Positions 22,866 through 28,997 of a DNA stretch of 28,997 bases are shown here, in pieces. The position numbers were made by a program, and so were the translations under genes. The DNA lies in assembly GCA_023142215.1 (NCBI GenBank), contig JAGLJW010000029.1:1-28997 (forward strand). Direction: 5' to 3'. The stretch is from Candidatus Parcubacteria bacterium (lineage in GTDB: Bacteria > Patescibacteriota > Patescibacteriia > Patescibacteriales > UBA12075). Positions within the stretch are counted from its first letter, which is position 1. Each line of letters starts with the position of its first letter. The notes below the pieces were generated by a model. It was given only the letters and a program-made list of their open reading frames with translations. It did not search any database and had not been told where the DNA came from.

Positions 22866-23141
22866 ATGAAATATTATGATTGGTCAAAAGAAAAAAATGA
22901 AAAATTAAAAATTGAACGAGATATTTGCTTTGAAGAGATATTAATTGCAATTAATACTAATAAAATTCTAGATATTATAGAGCATGAAAATATTAAAAAA
23001 TATCCCAATCAGAAAATTTTTATTATTAAAATTAATCATTATGCTTATTTAGTTCCTTTTGTTGAAGATAAAAATAAGATTTTTTTAAAAACTATAATCC
23101 CATCAAGAAAGGCAACTAAAAAATATTTATTAAAAATATGA
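22866..23141 (+). CDS. BrnT-like toxin of a type II toxin-antitoxin module
   Basis: 91 aa from the ATG at 22866; a TTG six codons upstream lies inside the promoter and is rejected. The layout, MKYYDWSKEKNEKLKIERDI then FEEI, a central strand NQKIFIIKINHYAYLVPFVED and the end FLKTIIPSRKATKKYL, matches small toxins of the BrnT type, a RelE-like RNase fold. These cut mRNA and are neutralised by an RHH-type partner. The stop overlaps the antitoxin ATG by four bases, as in coupled TA pairs, and the toxin comes first, as in BrnT/BrnA. No catalytic residue was assigned. Confidence 0.75.
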   Translation: MKYYDWSKEKNEKLKIERDICFEEILIAINTNKILDIIEHENIKKYPNQKIFIIKINHYAYLVPFVEDKNKIFLKTIIPSRKATKKYLLKI

Positions 23142-23416
23142 AATATATTAAATTAAGCGAAGAAGAAAAACAAATCTTAGAAGACCTTGAAAAAGGTAAT
23201 TTTAAAAGTGTCAAAAAAATAGAACTAGAAAAAAAACGATTCCAAAAATATACCGAAACAAGTTTGAATAAAACAAAAAATATAAATATAAGAATTCCAG
23301 AAAAAGATTTAATGAAATTAAAAGCAAGAGCACTTGAAAAAGGCGTTCCATATCAAACACTATTATCTTCCATGGTTCATCAATATGCAAACGATAAAAT
23401 CAAGATGAGTCTATAA
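23138..23416 (+). CDS. Ribbon-helix-helix antitoxin (BrnA/CopG-like)
   Basis: 92 aa. An N-terminal acidic helix (KLSEEEKQILEDLEKGNF) is likely the toxin-binding part. The C-terminal half carries the RHH strand NINIRIPEKDLMKLKARALEKG and the following VPYQTLLSSMVHQYA helix. RHH antitoxins bind palindromes in their own promoter; a 22-bp palindrome lies in the promoter here. The last two codons and the stop (AGTCTATAA) fall within the start of the displaced ligase 3' end, so the native C-terminus may have been replaced when the cassette was inserted. Confidence 0.8.
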   Translation: MKYIKLSEEEKQILEDLEKGNFKSVKKIELEKKRFQKYTETSLNKTKNINIRIPEKDLMKLKARALEKGVPYQTLLSSMVHQYANDKIKMSL

Positions 23417-23500
23417 ATTAGGAATTTTAGTCGCATTATTAATCCTAATGATGTTTGATTATTAGCTATAGAGCTTATATTTTGGAGTGCCTTGATTATT
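23409..23500 (+). pseudogene. Displaced, decayed copy of the O-antigen ligase 3' end
   Basis: From GTCTATAAATTAGGAATT onward this matches the ligase gene from 22696. In the ligase frame it reads VYKLGILVALLILMMFDY, then stop codons, then SLYFGVP. Several differences are C-to-T or G-to-A. It starts within the antitoxin's last codons and fades out near 23500. Confidence 0.85.
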
Positions 23501-23528
23501 TTTTTAAAGTATGATAAGTTACAATCGT

Positions 23529-23549
23529 TGAAAATAATAACTATTTTCA
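23529..23549 (+). other. Perfect hairpin upstream of the 115-aa gene
   Basis: TGAAAATA and TATTTTCA pair perfectly around ATAAC, about 30 nt before the ATG. It has no T-run, so it is not a terminator and may lie in the 5' leader. Confidence 0.4.
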
Positions 23550-23579
23550 GAAATCAAATTTTTCTTTGGGAGATTTATT

Positions 23580-23927
23580 ATGCAATTTGAAAAGAATATG
23601 AACGAAAATGATCTTTTTATTATAAATCAAGACAAGCAAACTATAATTATCCATGTTGATTCTATTGATTATGTGCAACTTGAAATTAAAGGAAAATATC
23701 AATTGTTTTTAAATGGTACCCATTCTCTTGATTTTGATTTTACACTTAGCTATTTTAGCACAGAAAATAATTCATTTTATATTTATTTTCAAACCGGAAA
23801 AATTGAATTTTTATTAGGCTTAGCAGAACAATTGAAAGTTGCTACAAAAACAAAAAACAGAAATAAGCGAAGTAAATATTCAAACCGTGATTATTTCTGG
23901 TTAACTGTAAAACAAATTAATGATTAA
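23580..23927 (+). CDS. Unrecognised 115-aa protein
   Basis: Soluble, rich in Asn, Phe, Tyr and Lys, apparently beta-rich in its first 80 residues (TIIIHVDSIDYVQLEIKGKY, SFYIYFQTGKIEFLLGL) with a basic KTKNRNKRSKYSNR stretch near 93. The start is well marked by GGGAG seven bases before the ATG, in contrast to most genes here. It lies after the TA cassette and the ligase remnant and before a small membrane-protein gene. No function assigned. Confidence 0.6.
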   Translation: MQFEKNMNENDLFIINQDKQTIIIHVDSIDYVQLEIKGKYQLFLNGTHSLDFDFTLSYFSTENNSFYIYFQTGKIEFLLGLAEQLKVATKTKNRNKRSKYSNRDYFWLTVKQIND

Positions 23928-23966
23928 TTTTTTGAGTTTTACCAAACCAAAAAGGAGGTTATTTTA

Positions 23967-24167
23967 ATGACAATGTTAATAATTAGAACTGTTCTATATT
24001 TATTGGCCGGTACTTTACTAATCACTTTGGGATATAATTTGTACATTGCAAAGAAATTAGAAAAAAATAATAGAATTAAAGAATCTAATGAACTACTGTG
24101 GATATTATCTGCATACGTATGGCCTCTTGTATTGCTACTTTTTCTTGTTAGTCTTTTTCTTAATTAG
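23967..24167 (+). CDS. Small two-helix membrane protein (66 aa)
   Basis: Two membrane helices (about 5-27 and 44-65) joined by a charged loop (AKKLEKNNRIKESNE). A perfect AAAGGAGG lies eight bases before the ATG, the best ribosome binding site in the window. A strong terminator follows. It is probably co-transcribed with the preceding 115-aa gene (39-bp gap). Function unknown. Confidence 0.65.
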   Translation: MTMLIIRTVLYLLAGTLLITLGYNLYIAKKLEKNNRIKESNELLWILSAYVWPLVLLLFLVSLFLN

Positions 24168-24188
24168 CTAAAATATTTTAAAAAAAAT

Positions 24189-24217
24189 AAAAAAGTGTTG
24201 TTTCTTACAACACTTTT
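24189..24217. terminator. Bidirectional intrinsic terminator
   Basis: AAAAAGTGTTGT pairs perfectly with ACAACACTTTTT around a five-base loop, with T-runs on both strands. It ends the small membrane-protein transcript and could also end topA from the other side. Confidence 0.85.
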
Positions 24218-24250
24218 TAAATTTTAAATATATAATCAATAATTAGATTA

Positions 24251-24281
24251 ATGATACGCCCCAACGGGGCGCATCTACGAA
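24251..24281. repeat. GC-rich palindrome after topA
   Basis: CGCCCC-AAC-GGGGCG lies inside ATGATACGCCCC/GGGGCGCATCTACGA, 3 bp from the topA stop codon. It is strikingly GC-rich in an AT-rich genome and looks like a dispersed REP-type hairpin. It has no T-run of its own; it may stabilise the topA mRNA end. Confidence 0.7.
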
Positions 24282-24283
24282 AT

Positions 24284-26527
24284 TTATTTTTTGTATCTGC
24301 ATCCTTTTTCTGAACATTTTGCACCGTCTTTAACCTCAACTAAAAGAGCTCCGCAGTCTGGACATTTTTCTCCTGTTGGTTTACTCCAATATGCATTTTT
24401 ACAATCAGGGTAAGCATCACATGCATAAAAAACTCCTCTAGCACTTTTTTTCTGAACAATTTCTCCTTTTCCACATTTTGGACATTTTATACCAGTTCCA
24501 TTTTTATTTTCCTCAAGTCCTTTAATGTTTTTACAGGCTGGATAACCAGAGCAAGCTAAAAATGGTCCAAAGCGTCCATTCTTTACAGTCATTTGAGCTC
24601 CGCATTTGTCACATTTTTCATCTTTGTATTTTTCCTGTAAAGCCTTGAGCTGATCATCACCTTCTTTGTCTGGAGTTCCGTCTTGTTTTAAGTTTTTTAC
24701 ATTTCTACATTCTGGATAATTTGAGCAGGCCATAAATTTTCCATAACGACCTGTTTTAATAATCATGGGAGATTTGCATTTGTCACAAATCTCATTTGTT
24801 TTTTCTTCTGGCATAATGTCTTTTTTATTCACTTCATTATATTTATTCTCTAAATTAGAATGAAATGGTTTATAAAAATTATTAATTGTTTCTTGCCATT
24901 TGTTTTTTCCCTCCGCAATTTCATCAAGCTTATTTTCTAAATCAGCTGTGAATTTATAATCAACAATATTTTTAAAGTGATTAATCAAAAGATCTACAAC
25001 CGTAAAAGCAATCTCAGTTGGCTCTAGCCTCTTGCTTTCATTTCTAAAAACATAATTTCTAGCCTCAATCGTTGCAATGGTTGGAGCATAAGTTGAAGGC
25101 CGACCAATTCCATGCTCTTCTAGTACTTTAACTAATGTAGCATCTGAATATCTAGCTGGCGGTTGAGTAAAATGTTGTTCTGGATTTAATTTTTCAAGTT
25201 TAAGTTCATCATTTATGTTTACGCTTGGCAGAACAATTTCTTTACTTTTTTCTGGATAAATTTTTAAATAACCTTGAAATTTAATAGTTTGACCAGTTGC
25301 TCTAAATTGATATTTAGTTTTAACTGCCTCAATATCAATTGTTATTGCATCAACAATCGCTTCTGGCATTTGTGTTGCTATACTTCTTTGCCAAATTAAA
25401 TTATACAATCTATATTGATCATTGTTGATTTTATCTCTTATAGAATCTGGTGTACGGCTAGCTTCTGTTGGACGAATAGCTTCATGAGCTTCTTGTGCCC
25501 CTTTTGATTTGGTTTTAAAAACTCTTGGTTTAGAAATTGCATATTCATTTCCTAATTCTGCTTTAAGATATTTACTTGCATCAAATAAAAACTTTGATGA
25601 CAAGTTAAACGAATCAGTTCTCATATAAGTAATTAAACCTCCACTATCTCCACCTAAATTTAAACCTTCATAAAGTTGTTGTGCTACCATCATTGTTTTT
25701 TTAGCAGAAAAACCTAAAAATCTATTCGCGGTCTGTTGTAAAGTAGAAGTAGTAAAAGGAGTTGGTGGTTTTTTCTTTGTTGTTTTTTTAACAATATCTA
25801 AAACATTATATTTAGCACTCTTGAGTTCCTTTAAAATTTTATCTATTTGTGCTTTCTTGGAAATTCCTAATTTGGGAATACTCTTTTTATTAATTTTACT
25901 TAACTTCGCATCAAAAATCATTTCTTGCTTTTTAGCTTCTTGAAATGAAGCAGTCAAACTCCAATATTCCTCTGAATTAAAAGCTTTAATTTCCCTTTCT
26001 CTTTCAATAATAAGTCGCACCGCTACACTTTGCACTCTTCCTGCTGACAAACCAAATGTAATTTTTTTCCATAAAAAAGGAGACAATTCAAAACCAACAA
26101 GCCTATCCAGAATACGTCTAGCTTGTTGAGCATCAACTAAATCCATATCAATTTTTTTAGGATTTTCAAGTGCAGCCAGAATTGCTGATTTAGTAATTTC
26201 GTGAAAAACAATTCTTTGTGTTTTTTTAATATCCAACTTTAAAGCTTCGGCCAAATGCCAAGCAATAGCTTCTCCTTCACGATCTTCATCGGGAGCCAAT
26301 ATAATTTCATCAGCTTTTTTAGCTAAATCACGAAGTTTAGCCACTTGCTTTTTTGCCTTAAGCGGAATTATATAAGTTGGTTTATAATTATTTTCAAGAT
26401 CAATTCCCATTTTCTTCTTTTCAAGATCACGAATATGACCAAAAGAAGACTCAACTTTATAGCTAGATCCTAAAAATTTTTTGATTGTTCGTGCCTTAGT
26501 AGGCGACTCAACGATTATAAGTTTCAT
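24284..26527 (-). CDS. topA: DNA topoisomerase I (type IA)
   Basis: Relaxes negative supercoils through a transient 5'-phosphotyrosine bond. 747 aa. The Toprim domain is at the N-terminus (E7 in IVESPTKA; D80-E-D82-R-E-G). The catalytic Tyr301 is in GLITYMRTDS. The strand-passage domains contain GRVQSVAVRLI and the RPSTYAPTIATI segment. The C-terminus carries three full topoisomerase C4 zinc ribbons and a final Cys cluster (about 590-745; CDKCKSPM, CDKCGAQM, CPKCGKGE, CPDCGALL). The start is an ATG at 26527 with a good promoter upstream. Confidence 0.97.
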   Translation of the reverse strand: MKLIIVESPTKARTIKKFLGSSYKVESSFGHIRDLEKKKMGIDLENNYKPTYIIPLKAKKQVAKLRDLAKKADEIILAPDEDREGEAIAWHLAEALKLDIKKTQRIVFHEITKSAILAALENPKKIDMDLVDAQQARRILDRLVGFELSPFLWKKITFGLSAGRVQSVAVRLIIEREREIKAFNSEEYWSLTASFQEAKKQEMIFDAKLSKINKKSIPKLGISKKAQIDKILKELKSAKYNVLDIVKKTTKKKPPTPFTTSTLQQTANRFLGFSAKKTMMVAQQLYEGLNLGGDSGGLITYMRTDSFNLSSKFLFDASKYLKAELGNEYAISKPRVFKTKSKGAQEAHEAIRPTEASRTPDSIRDKINNDQYRLYNLIWQRSIATQMPEAIVDAITIDIEAVKTKYQFRATGQTIKFQGYLKIYPEKSKEIVLPSVNINDELKLEKLNPEQHFTQPPARYSDATLVKVLEEHGIGRPSTYAPTIATIEARNYVFRNESKRLEPTEIAFTVVDLLINHFKNIVDYKFTADLENKLDEIAEGKNKWQETINNFYKPFHSNLENKYNEVNKKDIMPEEKTNEICDKCKSPMIIKTGRYGKFMACSNYPECRNVKNLKQDGTPDKEGDDQLKALQEKYKDEKCDKCGAQMTVKNGRFGPFLACSGYPACKNIKGLEENKNGTGIKCPKCGKGEIVQKKSARGVFYACDAYPDCKNAYWSKPTGEKCPDCGALLVEVKDGAKCSEKGCRYKK

Positions 26528-26563
26528 CTATTTTTCTGATTAATTTTAAATCTTATGTATATT

Positions 26564-26591
26564 ATTCTACTATTTTTACATAAAAAGTCAA
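26564..26591 (-). promoter_or_regulatory. Candidate topA promoter
   Basis: On the minus strand TTGACT, 16 bases, then TAGAAT. Transcription would begin near 26557 and give a leader of about 30 nt. Confidence 0.5.
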
Positions 26592-26635
26592 TTTTATACA
26601 AGTAGCCACTCGCTGATCATCAATACTTTAATAAA

Positions 26636-26725
26636 GAAAATAGTAATATTAGCTATTGTCGAAGTGAAGCCTGTCTGAGTGAATACAAGTTCTGCAACGA
26701 GAGAATAGCTAATATTGCTATTTTC
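26636..26725. repeat. 22-bp inverted repeat with 46-bp loop between topA and rpsT
   Basis: The left arm (26636-26657, starting GAAAATAGTAATATTAGC) and the right arm (26704-26725) pair at 21 of 22 positions. The loop is richer in G and C than the arms. Located in a divergent intergenic region, it cannot be a terminator for either gene. It may be a small MITE-like element, a structured RNA or a cruciform site. Confidence 0.8.
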
Positions 26726-26767
26726 GTTAATCATACAACATGCTTCAGTGGGAAATTTATACAAGTC

Positions 26768-26799
26768 TTGCATAAATATTAATTTTATGTTAGTATAAT
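26768..26799 (+). promoter_or_regulatory. Candidate rpsT promoter
   Basis: TTGCAT (26768-26773) is followed by TAGTAT after 17 bases, with a perfect TATAAT overlapping at 26794-26799 (20-base spacing). Which hexamer is used is unclear. The leader would be about 50 nt. Confidence 0.35.
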
Positions 26800-26856
26800 A
26801 ATGCTCTCGTTAAATAACTTAATAAAAAAAATCCGGAACATAAAATATTTTACATT

Positions 26857-27198
26857 ATGGCAAATTTAAAAGCCGCTATTAAAGATTTGCGGCAAACAAA
26901 AAAAAGAACGCTTTACAATAAAGCAATTAAAGATGATGTTAAAACTTTAATTAAAAAAACCAGAAAAGCAATTGAGGCAAAAACTGATGATTCAAAGGAA
27001 TTACTTATAAAAACGTGTAAAAAACTTGATAAAGCATCCCAAAAGAAAGTTATCAATAAACAAACTGTTAACAGAAAAAAATCTAGATTACATTTAAAAT
27101 ATAACGCCAGTCTTGAAACAAAAGATGTAAAGTCTGCAACTAAAAAAGCTACTCCAAAGAAGAAAACAACAGCAAAAAAGAAAACAGTGAAAAAATAA
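26857..27198 (+). CDS. rpsT: 30S ribosomal protein S20 with Lys-rich tail
   Basis: Binds 16S rRNA in the small-subunit body. 113 aa. The family core is MANLKAAIKDLRQTKKRTLYNKAIKDDVKTLIKK then VINKQTVNRKKSRLHLKYNA (1-84). The usual length is about 85-90; here an extra tail of some 25 residues consists mainly of Lys, Thr and Ala (KKATPKKKTTAKKK). S15 in this window has a similar, though acidic-basic, extension. Confidence 0.93.
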   Translation: MANLKAAIKDLRQTKKRTLYNKAIKDDVKTLIKKTRKAIEAKTDDSKELLIKTCKKLDKASQKKVINKQTVNRKKSRLHLKYNASLETKDVKSATKKATPKKKTTAKKKTVKK

Positions 27199-27221
27199 TT
27201 TTAAGATAACAATTCAAAACG

Positions 27222-27244
27222 GTCGGCGTAAAACCGACTTTTTT
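27222..27244 (+). terminator. Intrinsic terminator of rpsT
   Basis: GTCGG pairs with CCGAC around a seven-base loop, followed by six T. It ends 10 bp before the rlmN ATG, so rlmN is either read through or has a promoter overlapping this site. Confidence 0.7.
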
Positions 27245-27254
27245 GTTACAATTT

Positions 27255-28250
27255 ATGAATTTACTTAATATCAATCAAACACTAAAAAACGAACCAGCTT
27301 TTAGAATAAAACAAATCAAAAAAGCTATTTTTTATAATTTCATAAATTCTTGGAATGAGACTTCTAATATACCAAAAAAATTAATTGAACTATTAAAAGA
27401 AAATCATTCCTTGGAAATTAAATATCAACTTTTCAATACACCAAAAAACAAAACAAAAAAAGCTTTAATTGAATTAAATGACGGACTTCAAATTGAAACT
27501 GTTTTATTAAAACATAAAGACAATAGAAATACGGTTTGTGTTTCTTCTCAAGTCGGTTGCCCTTTGGCATGTAAATTTTGCGCAACTGGAGATATGGGTT
27601 ATAAAAGAAATTTAACAGTAGATGAAATTGTTGAACAAATTTTAGTTTTTGCCAGACTAGAAAAACCAAGCAAAATTACAAATATTGTTTTTATGGGGAT
27701 GGGGGAACCTTTTTTAAACTACAAGAATGTAATAGAAGCTATCAAAATTTTAAACAATCCTGAATATTTTAATATTGGTGCCAGAAAAATTTCCATCTCT
27801 ACAGCTGGTATCCCTTCTGGAATAAAAGATTTAAAAAACGAAAAACTTCAAATAAACTTAGCTATTTCACTTCATGCACCAAACAATAATTTACGCGAAA
27901 CTTTAATGCCGATTAATAAAAAATATCCTCTTCAAAAACTTTTTAAATCACTAGATGATTATATCAATCAAACAGGAAGAAAAGTTATGTTTGAATATTT
28001 ATTAATTGACAAAATTAACGACCAAGAAATTCACGCTAAACAATTAGTAAAAATATTAAACAATCCATTATATCTTGTAAATTTAATTCCTTACAATGAA
28101 ATTAATGGAAAAATTTACAAAGCTTCAAAGCCAAAAAGTATAGAAAAGTTTAAAAACATTCTTAGAAAAAACAAAGTCCAATTCACTGAACGACATTATT
28201 TCGGAGGAGAAATAAAAGCAGCCTGCGGACAATTAACAACAAAAAATTAA
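27255..28250 (+). CDS. rlmN: 23S rRNA / tRNA adenine-C2 methyltransferase
   Basis: Radical-SAM enzyme that methylates C2 of an adenine in 23S rRNA and in some tRNAs. 331 aa from the ATG at 27255; a TTG at 27243 is in frame but sits in the T-run of the rpsT terminator. The cluster-binding C102-x3-C106-x2-C109 is intact (GCPLACKFCATG). The two catalytic Cys are C95 (TVCVSSQ) and C324 (AACGQL). The GMGEPFLNY and SISTAGIPSGI motifs that bind SAM are present. Confidence 0.95.
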   Translation: MNLLNINQTLKNEPAFRIKQIKKAIFYNFINSWNETSNIPKKLIELLKENHSLEIKYQLFNTPKNKTKKALIELNDGLQIETVLLKHKDNRNTVCVSSQVGCPLACKFCATGDMGYKRNLTVDEIVEQILVFARLEKPSKITNIVFMGMGEPFLNYKNVIEAIKILNNPEYFNIGARKISISTAGIPSGIKDLKNEKLQINLAISLHAPNNNLRETLMPINKKYPLQKLFKSLDDYINQTGRKVMFEYLLIDKINDQEIHAKQLVKILNNPLYLVNLIPYNEINGKIYKASKPKSIEKFKNILRKNKVQFTERHYFGGEIKAACGQLTTKN

Positions 28251-28271
28251 TACAATTATATTTTATTAATT

Positions 28272-28997
28272 TTATTCTTTAATTGATTTTTTATTTTTAA
28301 CCATCTTGATATTTTCTGGTTTTAAAAAATAATTTTCTTTAGTTGAAATTTTTGTATTACTTCTTTTTTCTAAATCTTTACGTGCCTTACCAGCGACATC
28401 TCCCCCTTCTTTTGATGCTTGTTTATTTTCAGTAAATCCTTTTGTGTTTTTATTTTTAGCAATCTCCGTTGTAGATGCTTCACCAAGCATTGTAAAAATC
28501 AATTCCAAATCATTCATATGATCTCGCAAATTTTCTCTTTTCAATCCTTTAAATTTCTGATACTCACTTGGTGTCATACCAAATGTCGCTTTTGAAATTT
28601 CAGCTGTCAAAATTGCATATTCTTTTCCTTCTTTGACATCTCTATTTTTCCACTCATTCGTTAAAGTTTCACGAACTTCAATACCTCTCATTCTCTTTTC
28701 AATCCAAGCATTAGAATAACCTTTTGCCTTATATAGTGCTCTAGTTCTTTTAGTCGCCAACTCAGGATCTTCTATTTCTTTTATTCTTTCATAACCAACT
28801 TGTGCTAACCACTTTTTAAATGGTTCTGCTTTTGGCGATGGAATTGATTGAATAATACGAAAAACTGTTTCCGTATTAGCACAATCAGTTTCTCTTGTTT
28901 TTCCATCAGAAGCTACCAATTTCAACCGTCCGATTTTCTCGGACACTTCAAAATAACCTTCGCTGGTAAGCTTTTTCTTTAAATCATTCCAATATTT
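28272..28997 (-). CDS. Bro-N family antirepressor-like protein, 5' end outside the window
   Basis: The visible part is at least 241 codons and still open at the window edge. A GTG at 28946 is in frame but is not the true start: upstream codons continue with a WNDLKKKL segment, which belongs to the Bro-N domain, followed by RLKLVASDGK, IIQSIPSPKAEPFKKWLAQVG and LKRENLRDHMNDLELIF. The C-terminal GGDVAGKARKDLEK part is also typical. Full-length members are about 270-290 aa. The Bro-N domain is shared with phage antirepressors; free-standing copies occur in many Patescibacteria genomes. It converges on rlmN with a 21-bp gap. Confidence 0.85.
   Translation of the reverse strand, partial: KYWNDLKKKLTSEGYFEVSEKIGRLKLVASDGKTRETDCANTETVFRIIQSIPSPKAEPFKKWLAQVGYERIKEIEDPELATKRTRALYKAKGYSNAWIEKRMRGIEVRETLTNEWKNRDVKEGKEYAILTAEISKATFGMTPSEYQKFKGLKRENLRDHMNDLELIFTMLGEASTTEIAKNKNTKGFTENKQASKEGGDVAGKARKDLEKRSNTKISTKENYFLKPENIKMVKNKKSIKE

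Larger units (their letters stand above)
26528..26856. other. 329-bp divergent intergenic region topA/rpsT
   Basis: It holds a topA promoter (26564-26591), the long inverted repeat (26636-26725) and a candidate rpsT promoter (26768-26799). Nothing else was recognised. Confidence 0.6.

Noticed and set aside
27243..27254. TTG start for rlmN
   Set aside because: It lies in the T-run of the rpsT terminator; the ATG at 27255 fits homolog length.
28946..28948. GTG start for the Bro-N protein
   Set aside because: The frame stays open to the window edge and the upstream residues match the family, so the real start is outside.
1..28997. CRISPR arrays, tRNA or rRNA genes
   Set aside because: No regularly spaced direct repeats and no tRNA T-loop or rRNA-like segments were seen on either strand.

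Overview
The window is very AT-rich, compact and bacterial. It looks like a chromosomal piece of a Candidate Phyla Radiation (Patescibacteria) bacterium. Reasons: Lys-rich tail extensions on ribosomal proteins S15 and S20, large lamin-tail/PKD/OB-fold surface proteins, an O-antigen-ligase-type gene next to a GSx(8)DxD nucleotidyltransferase, a Bro-N antirepressor gene, weak Shine-Dalgarno use, and GC-rich palindromic repeats standing out of an AT-rich background. The exact lineage cannot be fixed from sequence alone. I saw no rRNA, tRNA or CRISPR array.

Layout. (1) 1-8014, all leftward: an envelope block with a three-lamin-tail/PKD/OB-fold surface protein, two paralogous secreted beta-rich proteins, and two membrane-anchored proteins resembling the WxL-interacting (DUF916) family; the first paralog has a long, possibly attenuated leader. 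(2) 8124-10050, leftward: an AbiEi/AbiEii type IV toxin-antitoxin pair behind a consensus promoter with palindromes. (3) 10345-13740, rightward: rpsO, a NYN/PIN-like nuclease gene and pnp, with two large hairpins in the pnp leader. (4) 13805-16157, rightward: an IS transposase remnant, then lgt and rmuC. (5) 16158-17218: two small leftward membrane-protein genes, followed by a displaced, decayed copy of the rmuC 3' end. (6) 17203-20372, leftward: a second envelope operon with a DUF4424-like protein frameshifted at its C-terminus, a serpin-like lipoprotein and a small Cys-containing membrane protein. (7) 20475-24167, rightward: nucleotidyltransferase and O-antigen ligase, a BrnT-like/RHH toxin-antitoxin cassette followed by a decayed copy of the ligase 3' end, and two orphan small genes with strong ribosome binding sites. 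(8) 24284-28997: topA (leftward), rpsT and rlmN (rightward), and a 5'-truncated Bro-N gene (leftward) running off the window.

How it fits together. The window mixes information-processing genes (S15, PNPase, a NYN RNase, TopA, S20, RlmN) with cell-surface genes and small mobile or defence-type cassettes. Lgt would lipidate the serpin-like lipoprotein encoded nearby. Most notable patterns: (a) two places where a cassette follows an intact gene and is itself followed by a decayed second copy of that gene's 3' end (rmuC and the ligase); (b) three genes (abiEi, lgt, the BrnT-like toxin) whose TTGACN-N17-NACAAT promoters put the predicted transcript start at or within a few bases of the ATG; (c) a heptamer repeat tract inside the O-antigen ligase and a REP-like palindrome read in frame inside the neighbouring nucleotidyltransferase; (d) a WxL-like surface-protein cluster outside the Firmicutes setting where such systems are known.
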